A stretch of 64,000 nucleotides of DNA from M3007 sp964484205 (GCA_964484205.1 CAZAEZ010000006.1:1-64000); one strand, 5' to 3'; positions 26,927 to 37,282 are shown, counted from the first letter of the stretch. Numbers and translations are program-made. Notes: generated by a model from the sequence alone, not told the origin.

Positions 26927-27640
26927 CTAAATTGGTGAAAATTTTGCCAAATCCAGGACTTGTAATGTTTTTTGAAACAACGCATCGAGCGGGGCCTCAA
27001 TCCGCACGGCCGCCCCGGAAACAGGATGCTCGAACGACAGCGCCCAGGCGTGCAAAAACATACGCGGAAGCTCCAGGGTTTTCCAGAAATACGCGTTGTG
27101 CTTGTTATCGCCGTGGCGCTTGTCGCCGATCACCGGGTGCAAAATATGGGCGAAATGTTTGCGTATCTGGTGCCGGCGTCCGGTTTCAGGTTCGGCCTCC
27201 ACCAAAGCGAAACGGGCGGTCGGATATTTTTTGCCGATGGCATGTGGCACCTCACTTTTTCCCAGGCAACGGAAGTGGGTTTTAGCGGGCAAAAATTCGG
27301 CCTTGGGTTTGTCCTGGTCGCGCACCGCATAGTCGATCGTTCCCGACACTTCGGGCCAGCCGCGCACGATGGCGAGGTATTTTTTTTCAATGGTTTTTTC
27401 CCGGAAATATTCGGCCAGCAACTCGGCATCCGCACTGCTTTTTCCAAAAATCAAAACACCCGAAGTCGCCCGGTCGAGCCGGTGTATGGTGAATACCGGG
27501 GCGCCGATCTGGTCGCGCAGCGTTTGCAGGACAAAAACCGAATCCTCGCTGATTTGCGACTGGTGCACCAACATGCCCTGGGGTTTGTTGATGGCGATGA
27601 AATGCGGGTCTTCGAAAAGAATGTCGAGTTGAACGGGCAT
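26927..27640 (-). CDS. truC: RluA-family tRNA pseudouridine synthase, TruC-like
   Basis: The 237-residue protein has the family active-site motif HRLDRATSGVLIF with the catalytic Asp (about 53-65), IAINKPQGMLVH near the N-terminus, and a C-terminal half typical of TruC: PTARFALVEAEPETGRRHQ, then RKHFAHILHPVIGD and HGDNKHN. TruC makes pseudouridine 65 in tRNA. No S4 domain precedes the catalytic domain, as expected for TruC. Other RluA-family assignments cannot be fully excluded. It is flanked by the DUF1761 gene upstream and the channel homologue downstream on the same strand. Confidence 0.85.
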   Translation of the reverse strand: MPVQLDILFEDPHFIAINKPQGMLVHQSQISEDSVFVLQTLRDQIGAPVFTIHRLDRATSGVLIFGKSSADAELLAEYFREKTIEKKYLAIVRGWPEVSGTIDYAVRDQDKPKAEFLPAKTHFRCLGKSEVPHAIGKKYPTARFALVEAEPETGRRHQIRKHFAHILHPVIGDKRHGDNKHNAYFWKTLELPRMFLHAWALSFEHPVSGAAVRIEAPLDALFQKTLQVLDLAKFSPI

Positions 27641-27668
27641 TTTTTAAAAACTGGGGGCATAGAATTTG

Positions 27669-27701
27669 AGTCAGCGTCTCACTTCGAGTGAGACGCTGAC
27701 T
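27669..27701. repeat. Perfect hairpin, 15-bp arms, 3-nt loop
   Basis: The left arm is agtcagcgtctcact, the loop tcg, and the right arm the exact reverse complement. It lies between the DUF1761 gene and truC on the minus strand. No T-run follows, so it is grouped with the other fixed-size hairpins of the window rather than called a terminator. Confidence 0.8.
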
Positions 27702-27711
27702 GTAACTGGAA

Positions 27712-28113
27712 TCACTGTTTTTGCCAGCCGCCGAGAATCGCGCCGAATACGGCAAATTGCAACAAAATAAAACCGCCGTCGACCAGGCTTAGGTCCCAGG
27801 ATTTGAGCGCAAACATGTTGCCGACCAAGGTGCCCAGGAACCCGAATGCACCGATAGCAGCCCCGGTTTTTGCGCCGTCGAGCCAATCCTGCACGCGCAT
27901 GCGTTGAAACAGCCAGTTCAAAATCCAGGCGGTCACAAGGGCAACTGCAAAACTCAATCCGTAGGCTACACCCGGATATTCCATGCTATCCACCATTTCC
28001 CGGGTGATGCCGTGGCCTGCCATCCATTTGTCGGCAAAAATGCCAAACCAGCCCATGCCCAACAATGCGTTCGCGACTCCGCAGGCCAGCAGCGCGAGGT
28101 AGTTTGTTTTCAT
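27712..28113 (-). CDS. DUF1761 family small membrane protein
   Basis: The 133-residue protein has four predicted membrane helices. The N-terminus LLACGVANALLGMGWFGIFADKW (with GMGWFG near residue 19) and the middle AKTGAAIGAFGFLGTL are typical of DUF1761 proteins. Function unknown. It is the first gene after MITE copy 3 and probably leads a minus-strand transcript with truC and the channel homologue, although a hairpin at 27669-27701 intervenes. Confidence 0.75.
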   Translation of the reverse strand: MKTNYLALLACGVANALLGMGWFGIFADKWMAGHGITREMVDSMEYPGVAYGLSFAVALVTAWILNWLFQRMRVQDWLDGAKTGAAIGAFGFLGTLVGNMFALKSWDLSLVDGGFILLQFAVFGAILGGWQKQ

Positions 28114-28132
28114 AATATCCGCTGTTTTTTTT

Positions 28133-28285
28133 AACTCAAGTTGTGACCATGAAATAGAATAGACAAGATTAACAGGAAAAAACAGGATTAAACGGCCTAT
28201 GGCCGTTTAATCCTGCAAAATCATGTCGATCCTGTCCAAAAAATAAAAAAATCTGTCTCCAGAACAGTTGGGCACAACTTGAGTT
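28133..28285. mobile_element. MITE-like element A, copy 3 (shortest form)
   Basis: The 153-bp element has ends aactcaagttgtgacc and ggcacaacttgagtt, flanked by tttt on both sides; this is weak as a duplication because both flanks are T-rich. The centre is a perfect palindrome around ggcctatggcc (aggattaaacggcc and its complement). Interior segments match both ends of copy 2. It lies between the DUF1761 gene and the recG 3' end. Confidence 0.75.
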
Positions 28286-28316
28286 TTTTAGTAAAAGTGG
28301 CGGCAAAGATAGTTTT

Positions 28317-30419
28317 TTAGCTAATCCTGCTCCACACCTGTGCCGCCTTCCCCGTGGCTTCCAGATGCAGGCGCAACCGGGCATTTTCGGGTTTGGCCAG
28401 GGTGGGATCATCTTCCAGAATGCGCGCAGCAATATCCCGCGCGGCGGTCAGAATTTGGCCGTCGCGGCCCAGGTCGGCGATCAGGAAGCGCAGCATGCCG
28501 CTCTGCTGGGTGCCCTCCATGTTGCCGGGACCGCGCAGGCGCAGGTCTACTTCGGCAATTTCAAAACCGTCGTTGGTGCGCACCATGGTCTGGACGCGCT
28601 CCCGGCCATCGGCGCTGAGTTTAAAGCCTGTCAGCAAAATGCAATACGACTGCTCGGCGCCGCGGCCCACCCGGCCCCGCAACTGGTGGAGCTGGCTCAG
28701 GCCAAACCGCTCGGCATTTTCGATGACCATCACCGAGGCGTTCGGCACGTTCACGCCCACTTCGATCACCGTGGTGGCCACCATGATGTGCGTCTCGCCT
28801 TTGACAAATCGTTGCATTTCAAACTCCTTGTCGGCCGCCTTCATTTTGCCGTGCACGATGCTGATCTGGTATTCCGGCTGCGGGAAGTCGCGGCTCAGGG
28901 CTTCGAAGCCGCTCATGAGGTTGAGCATGTCGGCTTTTTCGGTTTCCTCGATCATGGGGTACACCACGTAGATCTGCCGGCCTTTGGCAATTTCCTCGCG
29001 CATGAAACCCTGCACGCGCAGGCGGTGATGCTCGGTTTTGTGGATGGTTGTGATGGGTTTGCGGCCCGGCGGCATTTCATCGATAGCCGACACGTCGAGG
29101 TCGCCGTAGAGCGTCATGGCCAGGGTGCGGGGTATGGGGGTAGCGGTCATCACCAGCACATGCGGCGGCAGCCCGGCGCCTTTTTTCCAAAGGGCGGCGC
29201 GTTGTTCCACACCGAAGCGGTGCTGCTCGTCGATGATCACCAGGCCCAGGTTTTGGAACACCACCCAGTCTTCGATCAGCGCATGGGTGCCGACGACGAT
29301 GTGCAGTTCGCCGGAGTCGAGTTGTTCGAGAATTGCCGCGCGTTTTTTTCCCTTGACCGAGCCGCTGAGAAAACCGACGTTGACGCCCAGGTCGCCCACC
29401 AGTTCGGTGATGTTGGCAAAATGCTGCCGGGCCAGAATTTCCGTCGGCGCCATCAGGCAAGCCTGAAAACCGTTGTCGATGGCGATGAGCATGCACATCA
29501 GGGCAACCACGGTTTTTCCGGAGCCGACATCGCCCTGCACCAGGCGGTTCATTTGCTGGCCTGCGGCCAAATCGGCGCGAATTTCTTTGATCACCCGTTT
29601 TTGGGCATTGGTGAGTTCGAAGGGCAGTTTTTCATGGAAAAATTTATTAAAAAAATCGCCGATCGTTTCAAAAACAAAACCCTTGCTGGCGTCTTTCCGG
29701 CGGCGGCGGATTTGCAGCAGGCGCAGTTGTAAAAAAAACAATTCTTCAAATTTCAAGCGGCGGGTAGCGGCATCCAGTTCCTGTTGGTTTTCCGGAAAAT
29801 GAATGTGGCGCAGCGCATCCCAGCGGGAAACGAGCCGAAAACCTTCCAATAAAAACCCGGGCAGGGTTTCGGGCAGGTCGGCATGCAGGAGGCCGTCGAT
29901 CAGGGCGCGCAACAGCCTGCGCAGGCCCTTCGCGTCGAGGCCTTTTTGGGTGAGTTTGTCGGTGGAGGGGTAAACGGGGTCGAAGGTGGGCGCCGATGAA
30001 GCATTATCGGGTGTGACCTCTTCCAGTTCCGGATGCGGAATATTGAACTTCCCGTTGAACTGGCTGGCCCGGCCAAACAGCACGTATTCCTTGCCTACTT
30101 GCAGGTTGCGCTCCAGCCATTGGGCGCCCTGAAACCAAATGAGTTCGATAGCGCCTGTTTCATCGCGCAGGGTGCCGGTCAGCCGTTTGGCGCGGCCAGT
30201 ACCCACCATTTCCAGGCGGCGCAGGATGCCTTTTACCTGGTACTGTTCGCCTTCCGTGCGAATGTCGCGCACACTGTGAAACTTCGTCCGGTCGATATAG
30301 CGAAAAGGAAAGTGAACCAGCAGGTCGCCGAATGTGAATATCCCGAGCTCTTTTTTGAGCACTTCGGCGCGCTGCGGGCCTACGCCCTTGAGGTATTCTA
30401 TGGCGGTGTCGAGTGGCAT
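28317..30419 (-). CDS. recG: ATP-dependent DNA helicase RecG
   Basis: This 700-residue superfamily 2 helicase reverses stalled replication forks and processes branched DNA. An N-terminal wedge/OB domain (~1-200) opens with LKGVGPQRAEVLKKELGI. It is followed by Walker A GDVGSGKTVVALM, DEQHRFGVEQR (motif II as DEQH), MTATPIPRTLA (motif III), and the C-terminal lobe with ENAERFGLSQLHQLRGRVGR (motif VI). Full length for the family. A perfect -7 box (30431-30438) lies 11 bases upstream of the start codon. Confidence 0.96.
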   Translation of the reverse strand: MPLDTAIEYLKGVGPQRAEVLKKELGIFTFGDLLVHFPFRYIDRTKFHSVRDIRTEGEQYQVKGILRRLEMVGTGRAKRLTGTLRDETGAIELIWFQGAQWLERNLQVGKEYVLFGRASQFNGKFNIPHPELEEVTPDNASSAPTFDPVYPSTDKLTQKGLDAKGLRRLLRALIDGLLHADLPETLPGFLLEGFRLVSRWDALRHIHFPENQQELDAATRRLKFEELFFLQLRLLQIRRRRKDASKGFVFETIGDFFNKFFHEKLPFELTNAQKRVIKEIRADLAAGQQMNRLVQGDVGSGKTVVALMCMLIAIDNGFQACLMAPTEILARQHFANITELVGDLGVNVGFLSGSVKGKKRAAILEQLDSGELHIVVGTHALIEDWVVFQNLGLVIIDEQHRFGVEQRAALWKKGAGLPPHVLVMTATPIPRTLAMTLYGDLDVSAIDEMPPGRKPITTIHKTEHHRLRVQGFMREEIAKGRQIYVVYPMIEETEKADMLNLMSGFEALSRDFPQPEYQISIVHGKMKAADKEFEMQRFVKGETHIMVATTVIEVGVNVPNASVMVIENAERFGLSQLHQLRGRVGRGAEQSYCILLTGFKLSADGRERVQTMVRTNDGFEIAEVDLRLRGPGNMEGTQQSGMLRFLIADLGRDGQILTAARDIAARILEDDPTLAKPENARLRLHLEATGKAAQVWSRIS

Positions 30420-30750
30420 GGCTTGACTGGCAAATGTAACAGAAATTGTTTTAAATGCGGGCAGGCTTGATTTAAGCGCTTGCCCCTTTTTCGTAGGTTT
30501 GACAAAAAATTTCTCCTCGTCAATGGCAACACCGAAAGTTTTCCTTCAAAACCTATATTCGCCTTGAAAAAAACAAAACTGACACCTGGTGAACACCCAC
30601 GAAGAAACCGGCACGCTGCCCGCAGGCGTTTCCGGATTTTTATGCGTGGACGCCGGACGGAGCGGAAACCGGGTTTTGCATTTGGAAATGATTTTTAAAA
30701 CCGCTTGCCCCAGTCATTCATGGCTGGGTTGAGAAAAAAATTTATGCCTG
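30420..30750. other. Gene-free stretch between recG and the Fe-S protein gene
   Basis: Apart from the recG promoter this 331-base gap holds a GC hairpin (gggcaggc at 30459-30466 with gcttgccc at 30478-30485, one G-T pair) followed by ctttttc on the plus strand. That looks like a terminator, but no plus-strand gene ends there. A 48-codon frame without a start (about 30589-30735) resembles nothing I recognise. No gene is called. Confidence 0.5.
30431..30438 (-). promoter_or_regulatory. Candidate -7 box TACATTTG for recG
   Basis: This is a perfect TAnnTTTG on the minus strand, 11 bases upstream of the recG ATG (30419), implying a 5' leader of only a few bases. No -33 TTG was recognised. Confidence 0.5.
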
Positions 30751-30984
30751 ATGAAGAAAAAGCACTACACCAATGGCGACATCACGGTAGTTTGGCAACC
30801 CGATGTTTGCCAACATTCCGCAATCTGCTGGAAGGGCCTGATCGACGTTTTCAACCCGCAGGCCCGCCCCTGGATCAACATAGACGGCGCCGACAGCGCG
30901 GCGATCATTGCCCAGGTGGAAAAATGCCCGTCGGGGGCGCTTTCCTGGTTTCGGAATGATACGCCGCCGGATGAAGCGGAATAA
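30751..30984 (+). CDS. Small (4Fe-4S) mono-cluster protein, YjdI type (Fer4_19)
   Basis: The 77-residue protein begins YTNGDITVVWQPDVCQHSAI, with the first cysteine at residue 20 in the VCxHSxxC arrangement (C20, C26), and a C-terminal VEKCPSGALSW (C59). This matches the YjdI/Fer4_19 family of small iron-sulfur proteins, often found beside GNAT acetyltransferases. Only three clear cysteines are visible, so the fourth ligand may be His. It stands alone here, with no GNAT partner. The role is unknown. Confidence 0.8.
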   Translation: MKKKHYTNGDITVVWQPDVCQHSAICWKGLIDVFNPQARPWINIDGADSAAIIAQVEKCPSGALSWFRNDTPPDEAE

Positions 30985-31079
30985 ACAATCAAAATCGTTT
31001 CGGCAGCATCCATTATTAATGTCAATTTATATTTCCAGGAAGACATGCGAGCGCCTGGTCGGGTTGGGTTTTATCCGCT

Positions 31080-31157
31080 AACCTGTCAGGTGGTTTTTTC
31101 TAAAAAATACGCTTGCCGGGCCAGGCGTATTTTTTAGAAAAAACCACCTGACAGGTT
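31080..31157. repeat. Long perfect palindrome, 33-bp arms, 12-nt loop
   Basis: The arms (31080-31112 and 31125-31157) are exact reverse complements and begin aacctgtcaggtggtttttt. The outer end acctgtcaggt is itself palindromic, and the scaffold acctgWcaggtRgtttttt is shared with the longer palindrome at 46897-46976. It ends 13 bases before the start of the FAH-family gene, so its RNA form would sit at that ribosome-binding region. Confidence 0.8.
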
Positions 31158-31170
31158 TTAAATTCGCCCC

Positions 31171-31782
31171 ATGAAAATTTTCTGTATTGGCCGCAACTAC
31201 ATCGACCACGCCAAGGAACTGAACAACCCGGTCCCTTCCGAGCCCATGGTTTTTATGAAACCGCCAACCGCACTGGTGGTGAATAACAAACCTTTTTTTT
31301 ACCCGGAATTCAGTCGAAACATTCACCATGAGGGCGAACTGGTGCTCCACATTTGCAAAAACGGCCGATCCGTGCAGCCTGAATTTGCATCGCGGTATTA
31401 CGATGCTGTGGCTTTTGGCATTGATTTTACGGCGCGTGATGTGCAGGACAAACTCAAACAAAAAGGCCATCCCTGGGAAATTGCCAAGGGCTTCGACCGT
31501 TCGGGACCACTCAGCAAGTGGGTCCCGTTGAGCGAACTGCAAAATCCGCAGGACATTCATTTTCAATTGAAAAAAAACGGCACAGTGGTACAGGATGGCC
31601 ACACCCGCGATCTGATCTTTTCCTTCGACACGCTTATTGTGTACCTTTCGCAATTCTTCACCCTGCAAAAAGGCGACATGATCTTTACCGGAACGCCCGC
31701 CGGTGTGGGGCCTGTGCAGATCGGCGACGTGCTGGAGGGGGAAATTGAGGGGAAAGCGATGCTGACCTGCGCGATCAAATAA
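31171..31782 (+). CDS. Fumarylacetoacetate hydrolase (FAH) family protein
   Basis: This 203-residue single-domain member has CIGRNYIDHAKELNNPVP at the N-terminus (about 4-21), the metal-binding glutamates in HHEGELVLHI (about 52-61), the downstream Asp in AFGIDFTARDVQ, and TGTPAGVGPVQIGD near the end. Family members are divalent-metal-dependent acylpyruvate hydrolases or oxaloacetate decarboxylases/tautomerases; the length fits acylpyruvate-hydrolase-type proteins. The next gene starts 12 bases after its stop but belongs to a regulatory system, so shared transcription may be incidental. Confidence 0.85.
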   Translation: MKIFCIGRNYIDHAKELNNPVPSEPMVFMKPPTALVVNNKPFFYPEFSRNIHHEGELVLHICKNGRSVQPEFASRYYDAVAFGIDFTARDVQDKLKQKGHPWEIAKGFDRSGPLSKWVPLSELQNPQDIHFQLKKNGTVVQDGHTRDLIFSFDTLIVYLSQFFTLQKGDMIFTGTPAGVGPVQIGDVLEGEIEGKAMLTCAIK

Positions 31783-31794
31783 GTCTGTAAACTT

Positions 31795-33159
31795 GTGCAT
31801 AAAATCCTTCTGATCGACGACGAAGAAAAATTGCGTTCCCTGCTGGCACGCATTGTAGCGCTGGAGGGGTTTGAGGTGTTGCAAGCCGGCGACTGCAAGG
31901 CAGGGCTGAAAAAACTGGACCAACACGAAGATATCGGCGCGGTACTTTGCGACGTCAAATTGCCCGACGGCAACGGCGTCGAACTTACCCGGCAAATCAA
32001 GGTTACCCATCCCCTTGTCGAGGTGATCCTGCTGACCGCTTACGGAAACATCCCCGACGGCGTGCAGGCGATCAAAAATGGCGCATTCGATTATATCACG
32101 AAAGGCGACGACAACAACAAGATCATTCCGCTCCTGCACCGCGCATTGGAGAAAGTGGAGTTGGCCAAACGGGTCCGCCAACTGGAAAAACAACTCGGCG
32201 AAAAACACTCCTTCGACAGCGTGATCGGCCAATCCGCGGGCATTCTGGCTGCCGTCGATCTGGCACGCAGGGTGGCCCCGACCGATACGACCGTTTTGCT
32301 CACCGGCGAAACAGGGACAGGCAAGGAAATTTTTGCCCAAGCCGTTCACCAGGCGAGCCAGCGGCGAAACCGGCCATTTCTTGCCGTCAACTGCGCAACG
32401 CTTGGGCACGACCTTCTGGAAAGTGAACTATTCGGCCACCGGGCAGGCGCTTTCACCGGGGCGGTAAAAGACAAAAAGGGGCTGTTCGAAGAGGCAAACG
32501 GCGGAACGATTTTCCTGGACGAGATCGGTGAAATGACGCCCGACCTGCAGGCCAAATTATTGCGGGTGCTGGAATCGGGCGAATTCATCAAGGTGGGCGA
32601 TACCAGCCTGACCAAAGTCAATGTGCGCGTGGTAGCGGCGACCAACCAGGATTTGGCACAAGCCATTGAACGGGGCCGCTTCCGGGCCGACCTGTTTTAC
32701 CGCATTGCCGTTTTTCAAATCAAATTGCCGCCGCTGCGCGAACGCGTTGCAGACATCGAGCCGCTCGCCAGGCACTTTGCCGCGTTGTACGGCCATAAAA
32801 CCAATCAAAAAATTCAACATATCGATCCCGCGTTTTTGGCCGCCCTGAAGCAATACCCCTGGCCGGGAAATATTCGCGAGTTGAAAAACGTCATCGAGCG
32901 CAGTGTCATTTTAATGGAAAACGAAGTACTGCGCACGGAAAACCTGCCGCCCGAATTCCGGCATCCCGACGCTCCTGCCGGTACCCCGGGCAAACCCGGC
33001 GCCTCCCCGGCGCTTGACCTGGCCTACGCCGAAAAAATTCACATCCAAAAAGTGCTCGACCACACCGGGGGCAACAAAACCGAAGCCGCCCGCCTGCTCG
33101 GTATTGCGCTGACGACGCTCTACCGCAAGCTCGACGAATACAAAATTCAAGGGCATTAA
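31795..33159 (+). CDS. NtrC-type sigma-54-dependent response regulator, probable Kdp activator
   Basis: The 454-residue protein has an N-terminal receiver domain (KILLIDDEE at 3-11, phospho-acceptor D53 in LCDVKLPDG), an AAA+ domain with Walker A GETGTGKE, ESELFGHRAGAFTGA (the GAFTGA loop that contacts sigma-54), Walker B GTIFLDEIGEM and the R-finger region. A Fis-type helix-turn-helix closes it (GGNKTEAARLLGIALTTLYRKL). The start is GTG at 31795, as no in-frame ATG precedes the receiver. A sigma-54 promoter lies 166 bases after its stop, directly ahead of the kdp operon, and a histidine kinase ends that operon. KdpE, the usual OmpR-type regulator, is absent. The Kdp role is inferred from this context. 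Confidence 0.9.
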   Translation: MHKILLIDDEEKLRSLLARIVALEGFEVLQAGDCKAGLKKLDQHEDIGAVLCDVKLPDGNGVELTRQIKVTHPLVEVILLTAYGNIPDGVQAIKNGAFDYITKGDDNNKIIPLLHRALEKVELAKRVRQLEKQLGEKHSFDSVIGQSAGILAAVDLARRVAPTDTTVLLTGETGTGKEIFAQAVHQASQRRNRPFLAVNCATLGHDLLESELFGHRAGAFTGAVKDKKGLFEEANGGTIFLDEIGEMTPDLQAKLLRVLESGEFIKVGDTSLTKVNVRVVAATNQDLAQAIERGRFRADLFYRIAVFQIKLPPLRERVADIEPLARHFAALYGHKTNQKIQHIDPAFLAALKQYPWPGNIRELKNVIERSVILMENEVLRTENLPPEFRHPDAPAGTPGKPGASPALDLAYAEKIHIQKVLDHTGGNKTEAARLLGIALTTLYRKLDEYKIQGH

Positions 33160-33209
33160 CGCCAATCATTCGGGACGAGGCTGGGGAGCCGTTAGCTTTG
33201 GGGTAAATA

Positions 33210-33256
33210 CTTTCAAAACGCTACGGCCGGCCCTTTCAAAATGAAAGGGTTTTTGA
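33210..33256. promoter_or_regulatory. Repeated CTTTCAAAA sites / hairpin upstream of the sigma-54 promoter
   Basis: The motif ctttcaaaa occurs at about 33210 and 33233, and its inverse ttttgaaag near 33251. The middle pair forms the palindrome ccctttcaaaatgaaaggg (33231-33249). Its centre is about 110 bases upstream of the predicted start point, typical for an enhancer of an NtrC-type activator. It is also followed by ttttt, so it may terminate the regulator gene. Both roles are inference. Confidence 0.45.
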
Positions 33257-33324
33257 AAGGAGGTTTCTCTAATTTTTTTTATAAATCATTAATCTCCAGC
33301 GGCTTGCTGTTGATTTGCCCGCTT

Positions 33325-33339
33325 GGGCATGGCGCTTGC
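33325..33339 (+). promoter_or_regulatory. Sigma-54 (-24/-12) promoter of the kdp operon
   Basis: The sequence GGGCATGGCGCTTGC fits TGGCAYRNNNNTTGC with one mismatch (first base). It keeps the GG at -24 and the GC at -12 with exact N10 spacing. The start point would be near 33351, ahead of the 27-residue peptide (33373) and kdpF (33461). It lies between an NtrC-type regulator gene and kdp. Confidence 0.7.
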
Positions 33340-33372
33340 CTGTTCTTTGGCATAATCAAAATTCCAGCGCTC

Positions 33373-33456
33373 ATGCAGTTTCTCCTACTACTCGCAGCAG
33401 GCTTGCTTTGCTTCGCCCTGTTCTTCAAATCGATTCGTTTTTTTGAAAAAATCTGA
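33373..33456 (+). CDS. 27-residue hydrophobic leader peptide of the kdp operon
   Basis: The peptide is one membrane helix (MQFLLLLAAGLLCFALFF, about 1-18) followed by a short basic/acidic tail ending FFEKI. The ATG at 33373 lies just downstream of the predicted sigma-54 start point; longer in-frame starts would overlap the promoter. It ends 4 bases before kdpF. It resembles KdpF in size but is a different sequence, so it may be a second small stabilising subunit of the pump or a leader peptide. Confidence 0.5.
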   Translation: MQFLLLLAAGLLCFALFFKSIRFFEKI

Positions 33457-33460
33457 CCCG

Positions 33461-33538
33461 ATGATCGCACTGTTCATTCTTTCCGTCGCAGTATTCGGCT
33501 ACATGTGCTACGTGCTGCTCAAACCTGAAAAATTCTGA
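33461..33538 (+). CDS. kdpF: K+-transporting ATPase subunit KdpF
   Basis: This 25-residue single-helix protein begins MIALFILSVAVFGYMCYVLL and ends KPEKF, closely following the KdpF pattern (short hydrophobic helix, a Tyr-rich turn, charged C-terminus). It lies 5 bases before kdpA. KdpF stabilises the KdpABC complex. It is easily missed because of its length. Confidence 0.85.
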   Translation: MIALFILSVAVFGYMCYVLLKPEKF

Positions 33539-33543
33539 CCGCT

Positions 33544-35241
33544 ATGAACACGGAAATACTTGGCATCATACTCATGTACGGGCTGGTACTGCTGCTGGCC
33601 ATACCCTTCGGCGCGTACATCGGCAGGGTGTTCACCGGCGAACGCACACTGCTGGACCCCCTGCTCAACCCGCTCGACCGGGCCTTTTTCAAACTCGGCG
33701 GCATCGACCCCGACCGGCCCATGCGCTGGCAGCAACACCTGCTGGCGCTGCTGACGATCAACGCCGTGTGGTTCGTGCTTTCCATGCTGGTACTGACCAA
33801 CATGGGCCGGCTGCCGCTCAACCCCGACGGCAACCCCTCGATGAGTCCCGACCTGGCGTTCAACACCTCGGTCAGTTTCGTGACCAACACCAATTTGCAA
33901 CACTATTCGGGCGAAACGGGTCTGTCGTACCTGGGCCAGTTGGTGCTGATGGTCTGGCAGTTCATCAGTGCCGGGACGGGCATCGCCATTTGCGCGGTGG
34001 TGTTCCGGGCCATGCGCGGCGGAGCAAACGAGCTCGGCAACTTTTACCAGCTTTTCGTCCGCAGTTGCACGCGCATCCTGCTGCCTGTAGCTTTTGTCAG
34101 CGCGCTCGTGTTGGTTTTCAACGGCACGCCCATGACCTTCGAAGGCAAGGACACCATCGTCAGCCTGGAAGGCGATACGGTGCAAGTGAGCCGCGGTCCG
34201 GCGGCAGCATTTGTGGCCATCAAACAACTGGGCACCAACGGCGGCGGCTTCTACGGGATTAACTCGGCCCACCCCCTCGAAAACCCGAATTACGGGACCA
34301 ATATCCTGGAAACCGCGCTGATCTTCCTGATCCCTATCGCCATGATTTTTGCCCTGGGGTTCGTGCTGAAACGGCGGCGTTTCGCCTGGATGATTTTCGG
34401 TGTGATGACCGCCGGCTTCCTGTCGCTGGTCATTCCCGCCGTGGTGTTTGAAATGCAGGGCAACCCCGCCATCGCCGACCTCGGCGTGCAGCAGAACATG
34501 GGCAGCATGGAAGGCAAGGAAGTGCGTTTCGGCCCGGCGGCCTCGGCCTATTGGGCCGTCAACACCACCTGCACCAGCAACGGTTCGGTCAATTCGATGC
34601 ACGACAGCCTGACCCCCCTCGGCGGGATGAGCGCCCTGCTGGGCATGATGACGAATTGCTTCTACGGCGGCGTGGGCGTGGGTTTTCTCAATTTTTACAT
34701 CTTTATCATCCTGGCCGTATTTATCAGCGGGCTGATGGTAGGCCGCACGCCCGAATTTTTAGGTAAAAAAATTGAAGCCCGCGAGATGAAGATCGCCATG
34801 ATCGTCGCCCTGTTGCACCCCCTGCTGATCCTGGCCGGAACGGCCTTGTCGAGCCACCTGTACGCTTCCGACCCGGAAACTTACGCCGGCTGGCTGAACA
34901 ACCCGGGGTACCACGGATTCAGCGAAATGCTTTACGAATTCAGTTCTGCTTCGGCCAACAACGGCAGCGGATTTGAAGGTCTGGGCGACAACACGCCGTT
35001 CTGGAACATCGCCTGCGGCCTTGTCATGCTGATGGCGCGCTACCTTCCCATCATCGGGCCGGTGGCCATTGCGGGCTTGCTGGCCGAAAAAAAATACATC
35101 CCCGAAAGCGCCGGCACCCTGCCCACCGACACGGCAACTTTCGGCGCCATCATTTTTGCCGTTATCGTCATCCTGGCTGCGCTGGCCTTTTTTTCTGCCC
35201 TGACGCTGGGGCCGATATCGGAACATCTTTCCATTTACTAA
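33544..35241 (+). CDS. kdpA: K+-transporting ATPase subunit A (KdpA)
   Basis: This 565-residue channel-like subunit of the high-affinity K+ pump has the four pore-helix repeats of the KtrB/TrkH superfamily: NTSVSFVTNTNLQHYSGE (about 105-122), GTNGGGFYGINSAHP (about 229-243), the MTNCFYGGVGVGFLNF region, and SASANNGSGFEGLGDNTP (about 469-486). About ten membrane helices are present. Length is normal. It is followed by kdpB after 19 bases. Confidence 0.96.
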   Translation: MNTEILGIILMYGLVLLLAIPFGAYIGRVFTGERTLLDPLLNPLDRAFFKLGGIDPDRPMRWQQHLLALLTINAVWFVLSMLVLTNMGRLPLNPDGNPSMSPDLAFNTSVSFVTNTNLQHYSGETGLSYLGQLVLMVWQFISAGTGIAICAVVFRAMRGGANELGNFYQLFVRSCTRILLPVAFVSALVLVFNGTPMTFEGKDTIVSLEGDTVQVSRGPAAAFVAIKQLGTNGGGFYGINSAHPLENPNYGTNILETALIFLIPIAMIFALGFVLKRRRFAWMIFGVMTAGFLSLVIPAVVFEMQGNPAIADLGVQQNMGSMEGKEVRFGPAASAYWAVNTTCTSNGSVNSMHDSLTPLGGMSALLGMMTNCFYGGVGVGFLNFYIFIILAVFISGLMVGRTPEFLGKKIEAREMKIAMIVALLHPLLILAGTALSSHLYASDPETYAGWLNNPGYHGFSEMLYEFSSASANNGSGFEGLGDNTPFWNIACGLVMLMARYLPIIGPVAIAGLLAEKKYIPESAGTLPTDTATFGAIIFAVIVILAALAFFSALTLGPISEHLSIY

Positions 35242-35260
35242 ATTCAGCTGATCACCAACC

Positions 35261-37282
<2,022 letters not shown>

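Noticed and set aside
30480..30698. 72-codon open frame between recG and the Fe-S protein gene
   Set aside because: The composition is Arg/Lys-rich and unlike a folded protein, with no recognisable motif; it starts inside a hairpin.
33241..33372. Upstream in-frame start for the small kdp peptide
   Set aside because: The extended frame would run through the terminator-like hairpin and the sigma-54 promoter; the ATG at 33373 lies after the predicted start point.
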